NCBI GenBank assembly: GCA_019348475.1
Contig: JAHWJJ010000313.1
Location: 1-5,711 of the forward strand
Source: Gemmatimonadota bacterium
GTDB lineage: Bacteria; Gemmatimonadota; Gemmatimonadetes; Longimicrobiales; Longimicrobiaceae
Direction: 5' to 3'
Length of the DNA stretch: 5,711 bases
Every line of letters begins with the position of its first letter. The stretch's first letter is position 1. Below are positions 5,710-5,711 of this stretch, one piece after another. Below the pieces are notes generated by a model. That model did not search any database. It worked only from the letters and a program-made list of their open reading frames with translations, and had not been told where the DNA came from. The position numbers and the translations under genes are program-made.

Positions 5710-5711
5710 AT

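Larger units (their letters stand above)
5328..5711. other. Non-coding, hairpin-rich region downstream of the peptidase gene
   Basis: 384 bases run to the window edge with no gene I can support. The stretch contains at least five perfect inverted repeats, listed separately where strong. A sixth short one is CCCGAG-ATC-CTCGGG at 5621-5635. The density of structured palindromes is much higher than in the 3476-3857 spacer. Confidence 0.7.

Noticed and set aside
5532..5711. CRISPR-like repeat-spacer structure formed by the palindromes
   Set aside because: Only two related copies exist, in opposite orientation and about 100 bases apart, with no regular direct repeats.

Overview
The window is very GC-rich (about 80% in a coding block I counted) and carries four genes. 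They are a secreted beta-propeller protein on the minus strand, a two-gene membrane-protein operon diverging from it, and a membrane-anchored M20 metallopeptidase on the plus strand. The sortilin-like Asp-box protein, the lack of Shine-Dalgarno sequences and the C/G-rich intergenic palindromes would fit a Gemmatimonadota bacterium such as a Longimicrobium relative. That assignment is an inference from gene content and composition; there is no marker gene in the window.

Layout. Positions 1-2354 (minus) hold the N-terminal 784 residues of a VPS10/sortilin-like BNR-repeat protein that runs off the left edge. Positions 2355-2531 are a divergent intergenic region with an AT-rich patch centred on the palindrome GTATAC. 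Positions 2532-3089 and 3086-3475 (plus) encode a short PepSY/PepSY-TM protein and a three-helix membrane protein of unknown function, joined by an ATGA overlap. Positions 3476-3857 are a spacer of clearly lower GC with no convincing gene, containing a perfect 10-bp palindrome and several weak hairpins. Positions 3858-5327 (plus) encode an M20 peptidase of the carboxypeptidase S/PM20D1 type with an N-terminal membrane anchor and a complete set of expected zinc ligands. Positions 5328-5711 are non-coding and unusually rich in hairpins.

How the genes relate. All four products appear to act at or outside the cytoplasmic membrane. The propeller protein has a signal peptide, the PepSY protein places its folded part outside the membrane, and the peptidase is anchored with its catalytic domain outside. 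Nothing in the sequence ties them to one pathway.

The most interesting structure is in the last 300 bases. Two 37-nt elements lie in opposite orientation, at 5532-5568 and 5673-5709. They share the flank CCCCGG and the loop AAACTGC, but differ at three stem pairs, each of which is compensated. This is the signature of a dispersed REP/BIME-like palindromic family. A third C/G-rich hairpin without that loop lies at 5419-5446. I found no CRISPR array, tRNA, rRNA, insertion sequence or clear new multi-gene system.
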